Shown in pieces: positions 25,967-35,082 of a stretch of 64,000 bases of DNA. The position numbers and the translations under genes were made by a program. The DNA is taken from contig JAKIZT010000005.1 of the NCBI GenBank assembly GCA_022707885.1, forward strand, positions 62,001 through 126,000. The letters run 5' to 3'. The notes beneath the pieces were generated by a model. It was not told the DNA's origin, did not search any database, and saw nothing but the letters and a program-made list of their open reading frames with translations. Origin of the DNA: Caldisericales bacterium. GTDB lineage: Bacteria > Caldisericota > Caldisericia > JAAYUI01. Positions within the stretch are counted from its first letter, which is position 1; each line of letters starts with the position of its first letter.

Positions 25967-26437
25967 TTACCTCAGCGAAAAGAGATGGCAAAGCCCAAGC
26001 GCACATGCATCTGCAACATCATCTGGTGAGGGTATGCTGGGAAGTCTCAAAAGCATCTGCACCATTTTTCCAACCTGGAGTTTGTCTGCGCTACCAGATG
26101 AAGTTACAGCCTGTTTGATCTGGTTTGGTGTATATTCGTAGACAGGCAGGCCCACCAGTTGGGCCGACATTATTATGACACCCCTTGCCTGTGCGACATC
26201 GATTGCCGTCTTGACGTTTTTTGAAAAAAACAGTTCTTCTACTGCGAAAGAGCTTACTTTGTATCTTGAAATGATTTCGGTGATTTTTGAATGTATACCA
26301 GAGAGCCTTTTCGGAAGATTGTCTTCCTTTGGGGTCTGTAACAATCCACATTCGACAAGCGAGAATGAATCGCCATCCGACTCCAGGATGGCCCATCCAA
26401 TGCGGGCCAGCCCTGGGTCAACGGCTATTATTTTCAT
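25967..26437 (-). CDS. ruvC: Holliday junction resolvase RuvC
   Basis: This 156-aa endonuclease cuts Holliday junctions. The acidic catalytic set is visible: Asp7 in AVDPGLARIGWA, Glu in AVEELFFSKN, and the C-terminal Asp residues in DDVADACALGLCH. Length and motif order are standard. It overlaps yebC by 4 nt upstream and is 2 nt from ruvA, giving the common yebC-ruvC-ruvA cluster. Confidence 0.95.
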   Translation of the reverse strand: MKIIAVDPGLARIGWAILESDGDSFSLVECGLLQTPKEDNLPKRLSGIHSKITEIISRYKVSSFAVEELFFSKNVKTAIDVAQARGVIIMSAQLVGLPVYEYTPNQIKQAVTSSGSADKLQVGKMVQMLLRLPSIPSPDDVADACALGLCHLFSLR

Positions 26438-27189
26438 TCAAGCTCGCTTGCTATCTTCTCCATCTCTGATTCGTCCATCTCAAAGTTGGAATAGACGTTA
26501 TTTACATCGTCATGGTCCTCAAGGTCATTCTGGAGCTTGAGGACTTTAACTGCGTCCTGCCCTGTGACCTTGACGGTACTCTTGGCATTATAGACAAGGT
26601 TTGTTCCTTTGACCTTGTAGCCGGACTTTCTGAGGGCCTCGGCCACCTGGTGCATTGCATCGGGGGGGGTTGTCACAATGAAAGTATCACCGTCTGCTTC
26701 AACATCACTTGCACCAGCATCGGCTGCTTCCATGAGAGCGTCATCAAGTGATTTTCCGCCACCTTCTACAATGATCTCACCCTCACGTTCAAAGTTCCAT
26801 GCAACACAACCCTGCTCACCGAGTGATCCGCCATGTTTGCTGAAGATTTTTTTCAGCTCGGAGATCGTGCGGTTTTTGCTGTCCGTAGAAGCCTCAACGA
26901 TTACGGCAGTGCCTGCCGGCCCGTATCCTTCATAAAGTGCTTCTTCGTAGGTTGCTCCTTCAATTTCTCCGGTCCCGCGCTGAATGGCCCTTTTTATGTT
27001 GTCCTTCGGCATTCCGGCTTCAGACGCCTTATCAAGGGCAGACCTTAAGCTTGGGTTATGGTCGGGGTTTCCACCCCTTTTTGCTGCAACAATGATTTCC
27101 TTGGCAATTTTGGTAAAAAGCTTGCCTCTCTTGGCATCGGTCACTGATTTCTTGCCTTGAATATTATGCCATTTGCTGTGTCCTGACAT
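26434..27189 (-). CDS. yebC: YebC/PmpR family protein
   Basis: This 251-aa protein starts [19 protein letters not shown], the invariant YebC opening, with AAGGAGGG 6 nt upstream. A frame extension to 27213 is therefore rejected. Central blocks GGNPDHNPSLRSALDKA, MPKDNIKRAIQRGTG and YEGYGPAGTAVIVEASTD are typical. The family was described as a transcription regulator, and some members were more recently shown to help ribosomes through proline stretches. Its start overlaps the pdxT stop (TGATG). Confidence 0.95.
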   Translation of the reverse strand: MSGHSKWHNIQGKKSVTDAKRGKLFTKIAKEIIVAAKRGGNPDHNPSLRSALDKASEAGMPKDNIKRAIQRGTGEIEGATYEEALYEGYGPAGTAVIVEASTDSKNRTISELKKIFSKHGGSLGEQGCVAWNFEREGEIIVEGGGKSLDDALMEAADAGASDVEADGDTFIVTTPPDAMHQVAEALRKSGYKVKGTNLVYNAKSTVKVTGQDAVKVLKLQNDLEDHDDVNNVYSNFEMDESEMEKIASELE

Positions 27190-27761
27190 CAAACCCTCCT
27201 TGCGATATCGCAAAAAAAATTATGGATTTTTATATCACCTGTCATCTCTGGGTGAAAGGCAGCGCCAAGAAAATTGCCTTGCCTCACGAAAATGATATTG
27301 CCTTCCTTGTCGCAGGAGAGCACTTCCACTTTTTCACCAACCCTTGTGATGAAAGGGGCCCTAATAAACGCGACCGACACATCACCAATATCCTTGGCGT
27401 GTATCGTTTCGACGTGCGATTCAAGCTGGCGCCCATATGCATTGCGCCTGACTGTTATGTCCATTATATCCCATGTTGGCTGATTTGGGTAGCCTTCAAT
27501 GTCGTGTGACATCATTATAAGCCCGGCACATGTCCCAAATATTGGAAATCCCTCTTTTGCAAGAGAGATTATTTTTTTGTCGAGTCCGATCCTGTTTGAG
27601 AGCTTCCAGAAGGTTGTTGATTCACCGCCAGGAAGAACAAGCCCGGACAGATTGTCCAGGTCCTGTGGGTTCCTGACCTGAACCGGTGTGCAACCAGAAG
27701 CCTCTATTGCCTTTATGTGTTCGGCAACATCACCCTGGAGGGCGAAGATGCCTATCTTCAC
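27189..27761 (-). CDS. pdxT: Pyridoxal 5'-phosphate synthase glutaminase subunit PdxT
   Basis: PdxT hydrolyses glutamine and channels ammonia to PdxS in DXP-independent vitamin B6 synthesis. The class-I amidotransferase triad is present: Cys in [10 protein letters not shown], and His and Glu in [25 protein letters not shown] is the family fingerprint. The length (190 aa) is normal. It overlaps pdxS by 4 nt, as expected for a 12+12 complex made from one mRNA. Confidence 0.97.
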   Translation of the reverse strand: MKIGIFALQGDVAEHIKAIEASGCTPVQVRNPQDLDNLSGLVLPGGESTTFWKLSNRIGLDKKIISLAKEGFPIFGTCAGLIMMSHDIEGYPNQPTWDIMDITVRRNAYGRQLESHVETIHAKDIGDVSVAFIRAPFITRVGEKVEVLSCDKEGNIIFVRQGNFLGAAFHPEMTGDIKIHNFFCDIARRV

Positions 27762-28639
27762 CAGCCCCTCCTGGCAAGTTTTTCTTTATCATCCAAAACA
27801 TCAATATTGATTCCAACCATGGCTTCGCCAAGATTCTTCGACACTTCTGCAATGACTTCCGGTTCCTGCCAGTGGGCGACTGCATCAACAATGGCCTTTG
27901 CCCTCTTTGCCGGATTTCCTGACTTGAAGATGCCTGACCCAACGAAAACTCCATCAGAGCCAAGGTGCATCATCAATGCTGCGTCGGCTGGAGTTGCAAC
28001 ACCACCCGCAGCAAAATTGACAACCGGCAATCTTCCAGTTTCCTTGACCATCTTCACCAGTTCAAGCGGAGCACCAAGCTCCTTTGCTATTGTGGCAAGT
28101 TCTTCGTCCGGGGCCATGACAACCCTTCTGATTTCTCTCTGGACAGCCCTCTGGTGGCGAACAGCTTCAACAACATTGCCAGTTCCAGCTTCACCCTTCG
28201 TTCTTATCATTGCAGCACCCTCACCAATCCTGCGAAGGGCCTCACCAAGATTGCGGCAGCCACAAACAAATGGCACCCTGAATGCCCACTTGTCAACATG
28301 GAATTCCTCATCGGCTGGCGTTAGGACTTCACTCTCGTCTATATAATCAACACCAATGGACTGCAAAACCTGGGCCTCTATGGTGTGGCCAATCCTGCAT
28401 TTTGCCATAACTGGAACAGATACCGTTTTCATGATTTCAGAAACCATTTGTGGATCAGACATTCTAGCCACGCCACCTTTTGCTCTGATATCCGCAGGTA
28501 CGCGCTCGAGGGCCATTACGGCCACAGCACCGGCCTCTTCGGCTATTTTTGCATGCTCAGGGGTCACAACATCCATTATCACGCCACCCTTTAGCATGTC
28601 AGCCAAGCCCTTCTTCACCAAAAATAATTCCTTGTCCAT
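27758..28639 (-). CDS. pdxS: Pyridoxal 5'-phosphate synthase lyase subunit PdxS
   Basis: PdxS builds PLP from ribose 5-phosphate, glyceraldehyde 3-phosphate and ammonia. Key lysines are seen in [10 protein letters not shown] and [19 protein letters not shown] near the start holds the substrate Asp. The start is ATG 28639 with AAGGAAGG upstream. The frame extends to 28690, but those residues do not fit the family. It opens the eight-gene minus operon that ends with fur. The triose isomerase in the window supplies one substrate pool, but no closer link is apparent. Confidence 0.97.
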   Translation of the reverse strand: MDKELFLVKKGLADMLKGGVIMDVVTPEHAKIAEEAGAVAVMALERVPADIRAKGGVARMSDPQMVSEIMKTVSVPVMAKCRIGHTIEAQVLQSIGVDYIDESEVLTPADEEFHVDKWAFRVPFVCGCRNLGEALRRIGEGAAMIRTKGEAGTGNVVEAVRHQRAVQREIRRVVMAPDEELATIAKELGAPLELVKMVKETGRLPVVNFAAGGVATPADAALMMHLGSDGVFVGSGIFKSGNPAKRAKAIVDAVAHWQEPEVIAEVSKNLGEAMVGINIDVLDDKEKLARRGW

Positions 28640-28713
28640 CAATTGCCTTCCTTTCGAACAATATTTTAACCTCGGGTCCGCTTTATTCAAGAAATGTGTA
28701 TTTACTTCTCACC

Positions 28714-28741
28714 TTGAGAACTTAACAATTAACGGTATGAT
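28714..28741 (+). promoter_or_regulatory. Promoter of the carbamate kinase gene
   Basis: TTGAGA (28714-28719), a 16-nt spacer and TATGAT (28736-28741) lie in the divergent gap with pdxS. The -10 box contains the upstream in-frame ATG at 28737, which favours ATG 28758 as the true start. Confidence 0.6.
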
Positions 28742-28757
28742 ATTCTTTCTGTCAATT

Positions 28758-29693
28758 ATGGAAAGAATAGTCATTGCAGTTGGTGGAAACTCTTTGCTGT
28801 TGCCGGGCATGACCCAGACCGTCCAGAACCAGAGGGCGGCAGTATGGGAAACAGCCTTTCACATAGCAGCAGCGGTCAGTGCCGGATACGGCATTATAGT
28901 GTCACATGGGAACGGCCCGCAGGTCGGCCAGGTCATGAGAAGGTCCGAGCTCGCATCGCACGAAGTCCCGGAAACCACACTGGACTATGCCGTCGCAGAG
29001 ACACAAGGTGGCATAGGATACCAGCTCCAGCAGGCTCTCACTGAGGAACTATCCAAAAGAGGGATCAAGAAGAACGTCATAACCGTGGTCACCCAGGTTG
29101 AAGTTTCCTCGTCGGACAAGGGCTTCAAAAACCCCACTAAACCAATAGGCAGCTTCATGGATGAAAAAACAGCCAAAGAAAGGGCCCTCACACTCGGGTG
29201 GAATGTTGTCGAGGACTCCGGAAGGGGCTGGAGAAGGGTCGTTGCATCACCATGGCCGCAATCAATCATTGAAAAAGACACCATCAAAGATCTCGTTGAT
29301 TCAGGCATTGTTGTCATAGCCTGTGGTGGTGGTGGAATACCTGTAGTAAAGGGGCCGGAAGGACTGTCCGGAATTGAGGCGGTAATCGATAAAGACAGAG
29401 CTTCTGCTGTGCTTGCCCTTGAAGTGAAGGCATCAAAACTGCTGGTTTCAACAGCCGTTCCAAAAGTGTGTCTCAATTATGGCAAACCAAACCAGGTCCA
29501 GCTTGATAAACTGACACTTGATGAAGCAAAAAAATACTCCGAGGAGGGCCATTTTGCAAAGGGCTCGATGGGGCCAAAAATTGAGGCCTCAATACATTTT
29601 CTGGAGAATGGCGGCCAGCAGGCAGTCATCACTGACCCCGCCCACATAACACTTGCATTAAAAGGCGATGCCGGCACAATAGTATCTAGATGA
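28758..29693 (+). CDS. arcC: Carbamate kinase
   Basis: This 311-aa amino-acid-kinase-fold enzyme makes ATP and carbamate from carbamoyl phosphate, or the reverse. The blocks are IVIAVGGNSLLLPG, GIIVSHGNGPQVGQ, RRVVASPWPQSIIE, VIACGGGGIPVV and the ending FAKGSMGPKIEASIHFLENGG. The start is MERIVIAVGG at 28758. The frame is open far upstream but is antisense to pdxS there. No Shine-Dalgarno is visible, and the promoter leaves only about 10 nt of leader. No arginine deiminase or ornithine transcarbamylase lies nearby, so the carbamoyl-phosphate source is unknown. It overlaps the next gene by 4 nt. Confidence 0.95.
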   Translation: MERIVIAVGGNSLLLPGMTQTVQNQRAAVWETAFHIAAAVSAGYGIIVSHGNGPQVGQVMRRSELASHEVPETTLDYAVAETQGGIGYQLQQALTEELSKRGIKKNVITVVTQVEVSSSDKGFKNPTKPIGSFMDEKTAKERALTLGWNVVEDSGRGWRRVVASPWPQSIIEKDTIKDLVDSGIVVIACGGGGIPVVKGPEGLSGIEAVIDKDRASAVLALEVKASKLLVSTAVPKVCLNYGKPNQVQLDKLTLDEAKKYSEEGHFAKGSMGPKIEASIHFLENGGQQAVITDPAHITLALKGDAGTIVSR

Positions 29694-30973
29694 TACAACA
29701 CCCGGTAATTGCAATCGACGGGCCGGCCGCTTCCGGAAAGACAACTGTTGGTGCACTGGCTGCAAAAAAACTGGGTATAAAATTTCTTGACTCCGGAAGA
29801 CTCTACAGGGTCGCCGCATACGCATCCACAAAACTTGGCAAAGGACTTCCTGAAATACTCTCCGAAACAAACCTGAGACTTGAAGGAGACAGGTTTATTG
29901 TCAATGGAGAGGATGCCACTGAAAAACTCGGCTCGGTTGAAACAGGAGAGCTGGCTTCAAAGATGTCTCTTGACCCAAGGCTTCGCGAATGGGTCAATGC
30001 AATGGTAAGGGAGCTGGCCGCAGAACACCCGATAATAGTCACAGGAAGAGACATCGGTACAGTGGTGCTTCCCGACGCAACTCTCAAGATTTATCTCGAC
30101 GCATCAATAGAAGAGAGGGCAAGGCGAAGATACGCCGAGAACCCTGGCAAGGCAACTTGCGAGGAAATCCTCGAAGCACTGAAAAAAAGGGACAAAAGGG
30201 ACTCGGAAAGAGACATAGCACCTCTTGTTCCTGCCAGTGACGCCATAATCGTTGACAGCACAAAAATGAATATCACCCAGGTGACAAACCTCATCATCAA
30301 AGAAGCAAGACAAAACATTAAAAAAACTAGGATAACAAGATGGTGGAGGTTCTCATATTCAGTAATATGGTTCCTTTCACGCAAACTTTTTGGCATAGAA
30401 ATACACGGAAGAGGCAACATCCCACAGAAAGGCCCGATTGTAGTCATTGCCAATCATACATCAGCGCTGGACGTACTTTTTGTTGGACTGTCGCTGACGA
30501 GGATGGGTGTTTATCTGGCCAAAGAAGAGATACTGAAAGTACCAGTTCTCAGAACATGTCTCAGAGCTTATGGGGTCGTTCCGGTCCGGAGGGGCCAGAC
30601 CTCAAAAGACACAGTGAGGGCGGTAAGCGATACACTATCAAACGGGGGCCTATTCTGCATTTATCCTGAAGGAACACGCTCGAAAGATGGAAAACTCCAA
30701 GGCAATTATCAGACAGGCGCGGCCCAGTTCGCACACAAATTCGGAGCAAAGATACTGCCCATAGGCGTCATCGGGGCCTACCAAGTAATGCCTTACGGCT
30801 CAAAATGTTTCAAGCGAGGAAAAGTGATTGTAAATGTTGGCAAACCCATGTCTATTGACAAAACATCCAAATCGTCAAAAGGGTACTATGAAGACATCAC
30901 TGAAATAGCCATGAAGGAAGTTGCTCAGCTGTCGAAACAACCATATGTACCACTCAAAAAATCAGCAGATTGA
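29690..30973 (+). CDS. cmk-plsC: Cytidylate kinase - PlsC acyltransferase fusion
   Basis: Residues 1-210 are a cytidylate kinase: P-loop DGPAASGKTTVG, DSGRLYR, VTGRDIGTVV and YAENPG lid region. Residues 225-427 are a 1-acylglycerol-3-phosphate acyltransferase domain with the catalytic HTSALD (HX4D), VPVRRG, and the substrate-binding FCIYPEGTRSKDG. A hydrophobic helix near 225-235 could sit on the membrane. The frame is continuous with no break between domains. cmk and plsC are adjacent in many genomes, but a single chain joining nucleotide and phospholipid synthesis is unusual. It follows arcC with an ATGA overlap. Confidence 0.93.
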   Translation: MIQHPVIAIDGPAASGKTTVGALAAKKLGIKFLDSGRLYRVAAYASTKLGKGLPEILSETNLRLEGDRFIVNGEDATEKLGSVETGELASKMSLDPRLREWVNAMVRELAAEHPIIVTGRDIGTVVLPDATLKIYLDASIEERARRRYAENPGKATCEEILEALKKRDKRDSERDIAPLVPASDAIIVDSTKMNITQVTNLIIKEARQNIKKTRITRWWRFSYSVIWFLSRKLFGIEIHGRGNIPQKGPIVVIANHTSALDVLFVGLSLTRMGVYLAKEEILKVPVLRTCLRAYGVVPVRRGQTSKDTVRAVSDTLSNGGLFCIYPEGTRSKDGKLQGNYQTGAAQFAHKFGAKILPIGVIGAYQVMPYGSKCFKRGKVIVNVGKPMSIDKTSKSSKGYYEDITEIAMKEVAQLSKQPYVPLKKSAD

Positions 30974-31043
30974 AAATTTATTTTTCTTTCCCAATTTTTT
31001 CTATTAGGCATCTTGTTATTGCGAAAAATTTGTAATTAACTAC

Positions 31044-31071
31044 TTGACACATTAACAGTAAACTTTACTAC
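31044..31071 (+). promoter_or_regulatory. Possible promoter of the TlpA/ABC cluster
   Basis: A perfect TTGACA (31044-31049) is followed after 16 nt by TACTAC, a poor -10 match. It lies in the 131-nt gap before the thioredoxin-like lipoprotein. No terminator hairpin is seen after the Cmk-PlsC gene. Confidence 0.4.
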
Positions 31072-31104
31072 AAGGACTCGAAAACAAAGGAAAGTGGGTG
31101 ATAA

Positions 31105-31647
31105 GTGAGAAATTTTCACAAAATCACAATCTTGATGCTAACCGCAATAATTCTTGCCTCTTGCGGCTCTTCTTCACTGCCGGCAGTAAATCCGGAATCT
31201 GTTGGAATGCCTGTTGTTTCAGAAATTGGAGAAAAGTTTGGTGATGCAACTGCATTCACCTGGACCGATGTAGGGGGTGCAAAAGAAACTTTTGGCCCCG
31301 GGGAAAAACAAACTATCCTGGTTTTCTGGAAATACGGATGCTCCTCATGCATCGATGAAATCCAGACAATACAGACCGTTAGCGACGAATACAAAGTGCC
31401 AATCCTGACTGTCTGCATCAATCCAAGCGATACATTGAACTCTGTTGTTGGAATATTGGGTTCACTGGGTCTCACAGTTCCAGTGGTGCTTGATCCAACA
31501 TCTGCAGTGGCAAGGGAATATGGGGTATCAACGATACCCGACTTCATGCTGGTTGACCAAAATGGTAAAATAACCGGCAGAAAGAAAGGGGGTATCGACA
31601 TAGATAAACTTCTGGAAATCGTTGACAAAATGGAGGGGGCCAAATGA
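31105..31647 (+). CDS. TlpA-like thioredoxin-fold lipoprotein
   Basis: The signal sequence ends in the lipobox LASC, so the protein should be lipid-anchored outside the membrane. A thioredoxin fold of the TlpA/AhpC-TSA type follows, with the redox motif WKYGCSSCIDE and the cis-Pro region STIPDFMLVDQNG. It probably reduces or oxidises thiols of an exported partner. The start is GTG 31105. It overlaps the permease gene by 4 nt (ATGA). Thioredoxin-like lipoproteins sit in the same kind of cluster next to FtsX-type permeases in the Campylobacter P19 metal locus, which suggests a redox step in metal transport. Confidence 0.85.
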   Translation: MRNFHKITILMLTAIILASCGSSSLPAVNPESVGMPVVSEIGEKFGDATAFTWTDVGGAKETFGPGEKQTILVFWKYGCSSCIDEIQTIQTVSDEYKVPILTVCINPSDTLNSVVGILGSLGLTVPVVLDPTSAVAREYGVSTIPDFMLVDQNGKITGRKKGGIDIDKLLEIVDKMEGAK

Positions 31648-32792
31648 GTTTCATAAAACTCGCATTTAAAGGGCTCCTTCGCAGACCAGCGGGCTTCATT
31701 GCCTCCTGTCTGACAATCGCAATTGCATCTTTAGTTCTCATTTTGTCTCTTGGCCTTTCCCAAGGCTACGATTCGGCCCTCATCTCAAACATAGATAATC
31801 TTGGGGCAAACATCCTGGCAATCCCAAAGGGGTGCCCCTATGAGGCCACAGGGGTCATCTTAAGTGGCGGCAACCTCAGATATGCCGTTGCAGAAAACCA
31901 GCTTGAACCAATTAAAAAAACTGGGGGCGTAAAGATCGTTTCGGCTGTGATTATGGGACAGCGAGCAGTCGGGCCATACAAAAAAGTCCATGTAATTGTT
32001 GGCGCTGATGAGAATTACCACCTGATGAGGCCAAAACTTGGATTCAAAAAACCATTCGCAGAAAATGAGGTTGCCCTCGGCTATAAAATTTCGCAGGTGC
32101 TTTCTACAAAAGTTGGCGATGATTTTGACATAGCCGGGAGAACCTACAAAATTGCAGCCATAGCTGATAAGGGCTCAACAGAAGACGAGGATCTCGTTTT
32201 CATGAACCTGAAATCAGCACAAAAGCTCCTTAAGGCAGAGGGAATGCTCTCTTCGGTTCTCATACAGGTAGACGATCCTGCGCAATCCGATACCGTTGCA
32301 AAAAGACTGATGACCATACCTGATCTCCAGGTTATCACGATTGGCGATTTCCAGGCAACAATCAGCGATTTTGTCTCTGGTGCAAGGATAGCCATTTTTT
32401 CAGTGCTCATCATTATAATCCTCATAGCAAGCGTTGGCATTCTTACAACCCAGGCCTCGTCTGTGGCTGAAAGAAAAGGCGAGATCGGAATGATGAGAGC
32501 CATGGGTGCAACAAGCGGACAGGTGCTCTTTGAATCAACCCTGGAATCTGCCATTCTCGGCTTTTTTGGTGCCATAGTTGGCATTGTGCTTGGCTTTGCC
32601 CTCTCATCCAGTGCCAGCGAACTGATCAAAAAAAGCCTTCCGCAATCGCCGAGTGGAAGCATCATTTCAATAGGCTGGACTTCGGCCATAATGACACTGG
32701 CCATAGTCATCGCCATATCAATCCTGGCTGCTTATGGCCCAGCCAAAAACGCCGCCAGCACAAAACCAACGGAGGCAGCTTCCGATGAGTGA
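31644..32792 (+). CDS. FtsX/MacB-type ABC permease 1
   Basis: The 382-aa permease has one N-terminal membrane segment (about 18-40), an extracytoplasmic MacB-PCD-like domain (about 45-245) and three C-terminal segments (about 245-375) with the family block ERKGEIGMMRAMGA. Just after the first helix it carries ILAIPKGCPYEATGVIL, a Cys-containing motif shared with the second permease of the operon. It works with the ATPase encoded next and is more likely to move or regulate a small ligand than to be an FtsX division protein. It overlaps the ATPase gene by 8 nt. Confidence 0.88.
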   Translation: MSFIKLAFKGLLRRPAGFIASCLTIAIASLVLILSLGLSQGYDSALISNIDNLGANILAIPKGCPYEATGVILSGGNLRYAVAENQLEPIKKTGGVKIVSAVIMGQRAVGPYKKVHVIVGADENYHLMRPKLGFKKPFAENEVALGYKISQVLSTKVGDDFDIAGRTYKIAAIADKGSTEDEDLVFMNLKSAQKLLKAEGMLSSVLIQVDDPAQSDTVAKRLMTIPDLQVITIGDFQATISDFVSGARIAIFSVLIIIILIASVGILTTQASSVAERKGEIGMMRAMGATSGQVLFESTLESAILGFFGAIVGIVLGFALSSSASELIKKSLPQSPSGSIISIGWTSAIMTLAIVIAISILAAYGPAKNAASTKPTEAASDE

Positions 32793-33462
32793 CACAATAA
32801 TAGCAAAGGGAATTTCAAAATCTTTTAAAAGGGGCACGGAAACCATCCATGCCATTCAGGACATCTCCCTTAACATTGGCAAGGGGGAAATGCTCTCCAT
32901 AATGGGGAGGTCGGGTTCCGGAAAAACAACCCTGCTCTCCTGCATCGGAATGCTCGAGAACATTGATTCTGGATCGTTGGTCCTTGAAGGAAGAAACATT
33001 AAAGATCTTTCCGAGGCCCAGAGAACAATTTTGCGCAGGGAACTCATGGGTTTTGTTTTCCAGAGGTTTTTCCTGATCCCCACACTGACAGCCTACGAAA
33101 ATGTTGCGCTCCCAGGGCTTTTCGCAGGCAAGAAACTCGGAAAAGACCATATCATGGAACTACTTGAGATGGTTGGAGTATCGCAGAGATACGACCACAG
33201 ACCAGGCCAGATGTCTGGCGGCGAAATGCAGAGAGTAGCCATTGCCAGGGCGCTGGCACTTGACCCGCCAGTCATTATCGCCGATGAACCCACAGGAAAC
33301 CTTGACACGGCAAACGCTGAGGCCGTATTCGGACTCTTCAGAAAACTTGCCAGTCAAGGAAAAACAATTATTATCGCCACCCACAGCCAGAAACTTGCAA
33401 AAGACTGTGACAGGGTGGTAGAACTCATGGACGGGAGAATAACAAGAGATGAAAAAAATTAG
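32785..33462 (+). CDS. ABC transporter ATPase (MacB/LolD class)
   Basis: All nucleotide-binding motifs are present: Walker A GRSGSGKTT, Q-loop FVFQRFFLIPTLTAYENV, signature MSGGEMQRVAIARAL, Walker B PVIIADEPTGNLD and the H-loop IATHS. The start is ATG 32785 with GGAGG upstream. A longer frame into the permease is rejected. It energises one or both of the flanking FtsX-type permeases and overlaps the lipoprotein gene by 14 nt. Confidence 0.95.
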   Translation: MSDTIIAKGISKSFKRGTETIHAIQDISLNIGKGEMLSIMGRSGSGKTTLLSCIGMLENIDSGSLVLEGRNIKDLSEAQRTILRRELMGFVFQRFFLIPTLTAYENVALPGLFAGKKLGKDHIMELLEMVGVSQRYDHRPGQMSGGEMQRVAIARALALDPPVIIADEPTGNLDTANAEAVFGLFRKLASQGKTIIIATHSQKLAKDCDRVVELMDGRITRDEKN

Positions 33463-33853
33463 CTTTGTTGTCGCACTTGTAGTACTTTTTGGCGCCATTG
33501 CCATACTCGCATCCTGTGGATCATCAACCCCTCAGGAAAAAACATTTGGCCCGCCAATTGAGAAACCTGAGGAATACCAGCCGGCAACTGTTGAACAGGT
33601 ATTCGCAGATCCAGAACTCATGGACAAACAGGTCATTATGGACGTCTATGTGGACGAAGTCTGCCCCGCAGGTTGCTGGTTCTTCATCTCAGACAAACTT
33701 GGTGACAAGGTCAGGCTCTATGTCTCCAGAACCAAAGACAGCTTTACTGTGCCAGAATCCATAAAAGGCCTCCATGTGAAGGTTTATGGGAAAGTAATAG
33801 CCTCAAACACGGGTGAGATGCTCGAGGGCTACAGGGTGGAGCTTATCGACTGA
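33449..33853 (+). CDS. OB-fold-like lipoprotein of the transport cluster
   Basis: The signal peptide has the lipobox LASC. The mature domain has strands KQVIMDVYVDEVCPAGCWFFISD and GLHVKVYGKVIASNTGEMLEGYRVEL, a small OB-fold-like domain of the DUF4920 type with a CPAGCW motif. The two cysteines could be the partner of the TlpA-like protein or bind metal. It is placed between the ATPase and the second permease with overlaps on both sides, so it is probably an accessory subunit. The exact role is unknown. Confidence 0.7.
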   Translation: MKKISFVVALVVLFGAIAILASCGSSTPQEKTFGPPIEKPEEYQPATVEQVFADPELMDKQVIMDVYVDEVCPAGCWFFISDKLGDKVRLYVSRTKDSFTVPESIKGLHVKVYGKVIASNTGEMLEGYRVELID

Positions 33854-35082
33854 TGTCAACTTTCAAGCTTGCCCTGCGCAATCTGGCAAAAAGACCCATG
33901 CGCACAGTGCTGGCAATCGCCACGGTAACCATATCCATAACACTCCTTCTGTCGCTTCTAGGCTTCTATTTTGGCTACAACAAAGCCATGAAGGACGAGC
34001 TAAACAACTTTGGAGTCCAGATGCTTGCTGTACCAAAGGGATGTCCCTATTCCTCGACAACACTCCTTTTGCATGGCGGAGTCATCCCAAACAAACTCCC
34101 TCTTGAGGCAATTGACAAGATAAAAGCAATCCAGCATGTAAAAAGTGCGCAGGGTATTGTGATGGGGACTCTCGAGCTTGATGGCGTCCAGCACATCATC
34201 TATGGCATTTCTCCGGGCTTTGAAAAGCTCAGACCAAACTGGAAAGTCCAAGGAAAATTCCCGACTGCAGAGGGTGAACTCATTCTCGGTTCCACCATTG
34301 CAAAAAAACTCGGTGCAGAAATCGGGAAGAAATACACCGTAATCGGGATTGCCCAGGACAAAAAACAGCAGGAAGAGCTTGGTACCTATCCGCCGATTGG
34401 CCAGCAGGTCATAACCTACAAAACTGACCCAAGGGAATTGACCGTTGTTGGTCTTCTCGACCAAACCGGCGCTTCCGAAGACAACTTCTTCATTACGAGC
34501 GACAGTGAGGCAAGAAAAATCATTGATCTCAACGGATACACTGCCATTGCGATAGAACTTGACGATCAGACGGGTTCAAAAGAGTTCGTGGCTGTTGCTG
34601 TTGAAGGTGTCAATGATGCACAGCCAGTGACTATCAACCAGGTCGCAAACACAGTGTCCGGGCTAATTGATTCGGCCAGATCGATTATGCTTTCTGTCGT
34701 CATAGTTGCAATTCTTGCCTGTGCCATTGTTGTTGCCGGTACTGCACTGATGGGCGTCATCGAAAGATCAAAAGAGATCGGCATGATGAGGACCATTGGC
34801 GCAACGCCACTACAGGTGGGTACATCGGTTGGCCTTGAGGTGGTCATACTCACTCTAACAGGCGGCATCATAGGCATTGTGCTCACACTTGTCTTGCAGA
34901 ACCCGTTAAGTGACCTGCTGAGGATTTTGATACCAAATGCACCAAACACAAACCTGGTATCGCTTCCCCCGGATCTGCTCCTTCTTTCGGTTGGCATAGC
35001 TGTTGCCCTGGGGATCCTTGCGTCCATCCCACCACTCATATCCGCAGTCAGGGCACCGCCACTTAGAATGGCAGGTTCATGA
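33853..35082 (+). CDS. FtsX/MacB-type ABC permease 2
   Basis: The 409-aa permease has the same layout as permease 1: helix about 17-40, soluble domain to about 275, three helices to the end and ERSKEIGMMRTIGA. It too has the Cys motif after the first helix, MLAVPKGCPYSSTTLLL. Having two such permeases and one ATPase suggests a heterodimeric transporter. Its start overlaps the lipoprotein stop (TGATG). Confidence 0.88.
   Translation: MSTFKLALRNLAKRPMRTVLAIATVTISITLLLSLLGFYFGYNKAMKDELNNFGVQMLAVPKGCPYSSTTLLLHGGVIPNKLPLEAIDKIKAIQHVKSAQGIVMGTLELDGVQHIIYGISPGFEKLRPNWKVQGKFPTAEGELILGSTIAKKLGAEIGKKYTVIGIAQDKKQQEELGTYPPIGQQVITYKTDPRELTVVGLLDQTGASEDNFFITSDSEARKIIDLNGYTAIAIELDDQTGSKEFVAVAVEGVNDAQPVTINQVANTVSGLIDSARSIMLSVVIVAILACAIVVAGTALMGVIERSKEIGMMRTIGATPLQVGTSVGLEVVILTLTGGIIGIVLTLVLQNPLSDLLRILIPNAPNTNLVSLPPDLLLLSVGIAVALGILASIPPLISAVRAPPLRMAGS

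Noticed and set aside
28356-28757. Upstream extension of the carbamate kinase frame
   Set aside because: It is antisense to pdxS, and the kinase family starts at MERIVIAVGG; the promoter lies inside the extension.
30974-31104. Terminator after the Cmk-PlsC gene
   Set aside because: The gap is T-rich but lacks an inverted repeat able to form a hairpin.
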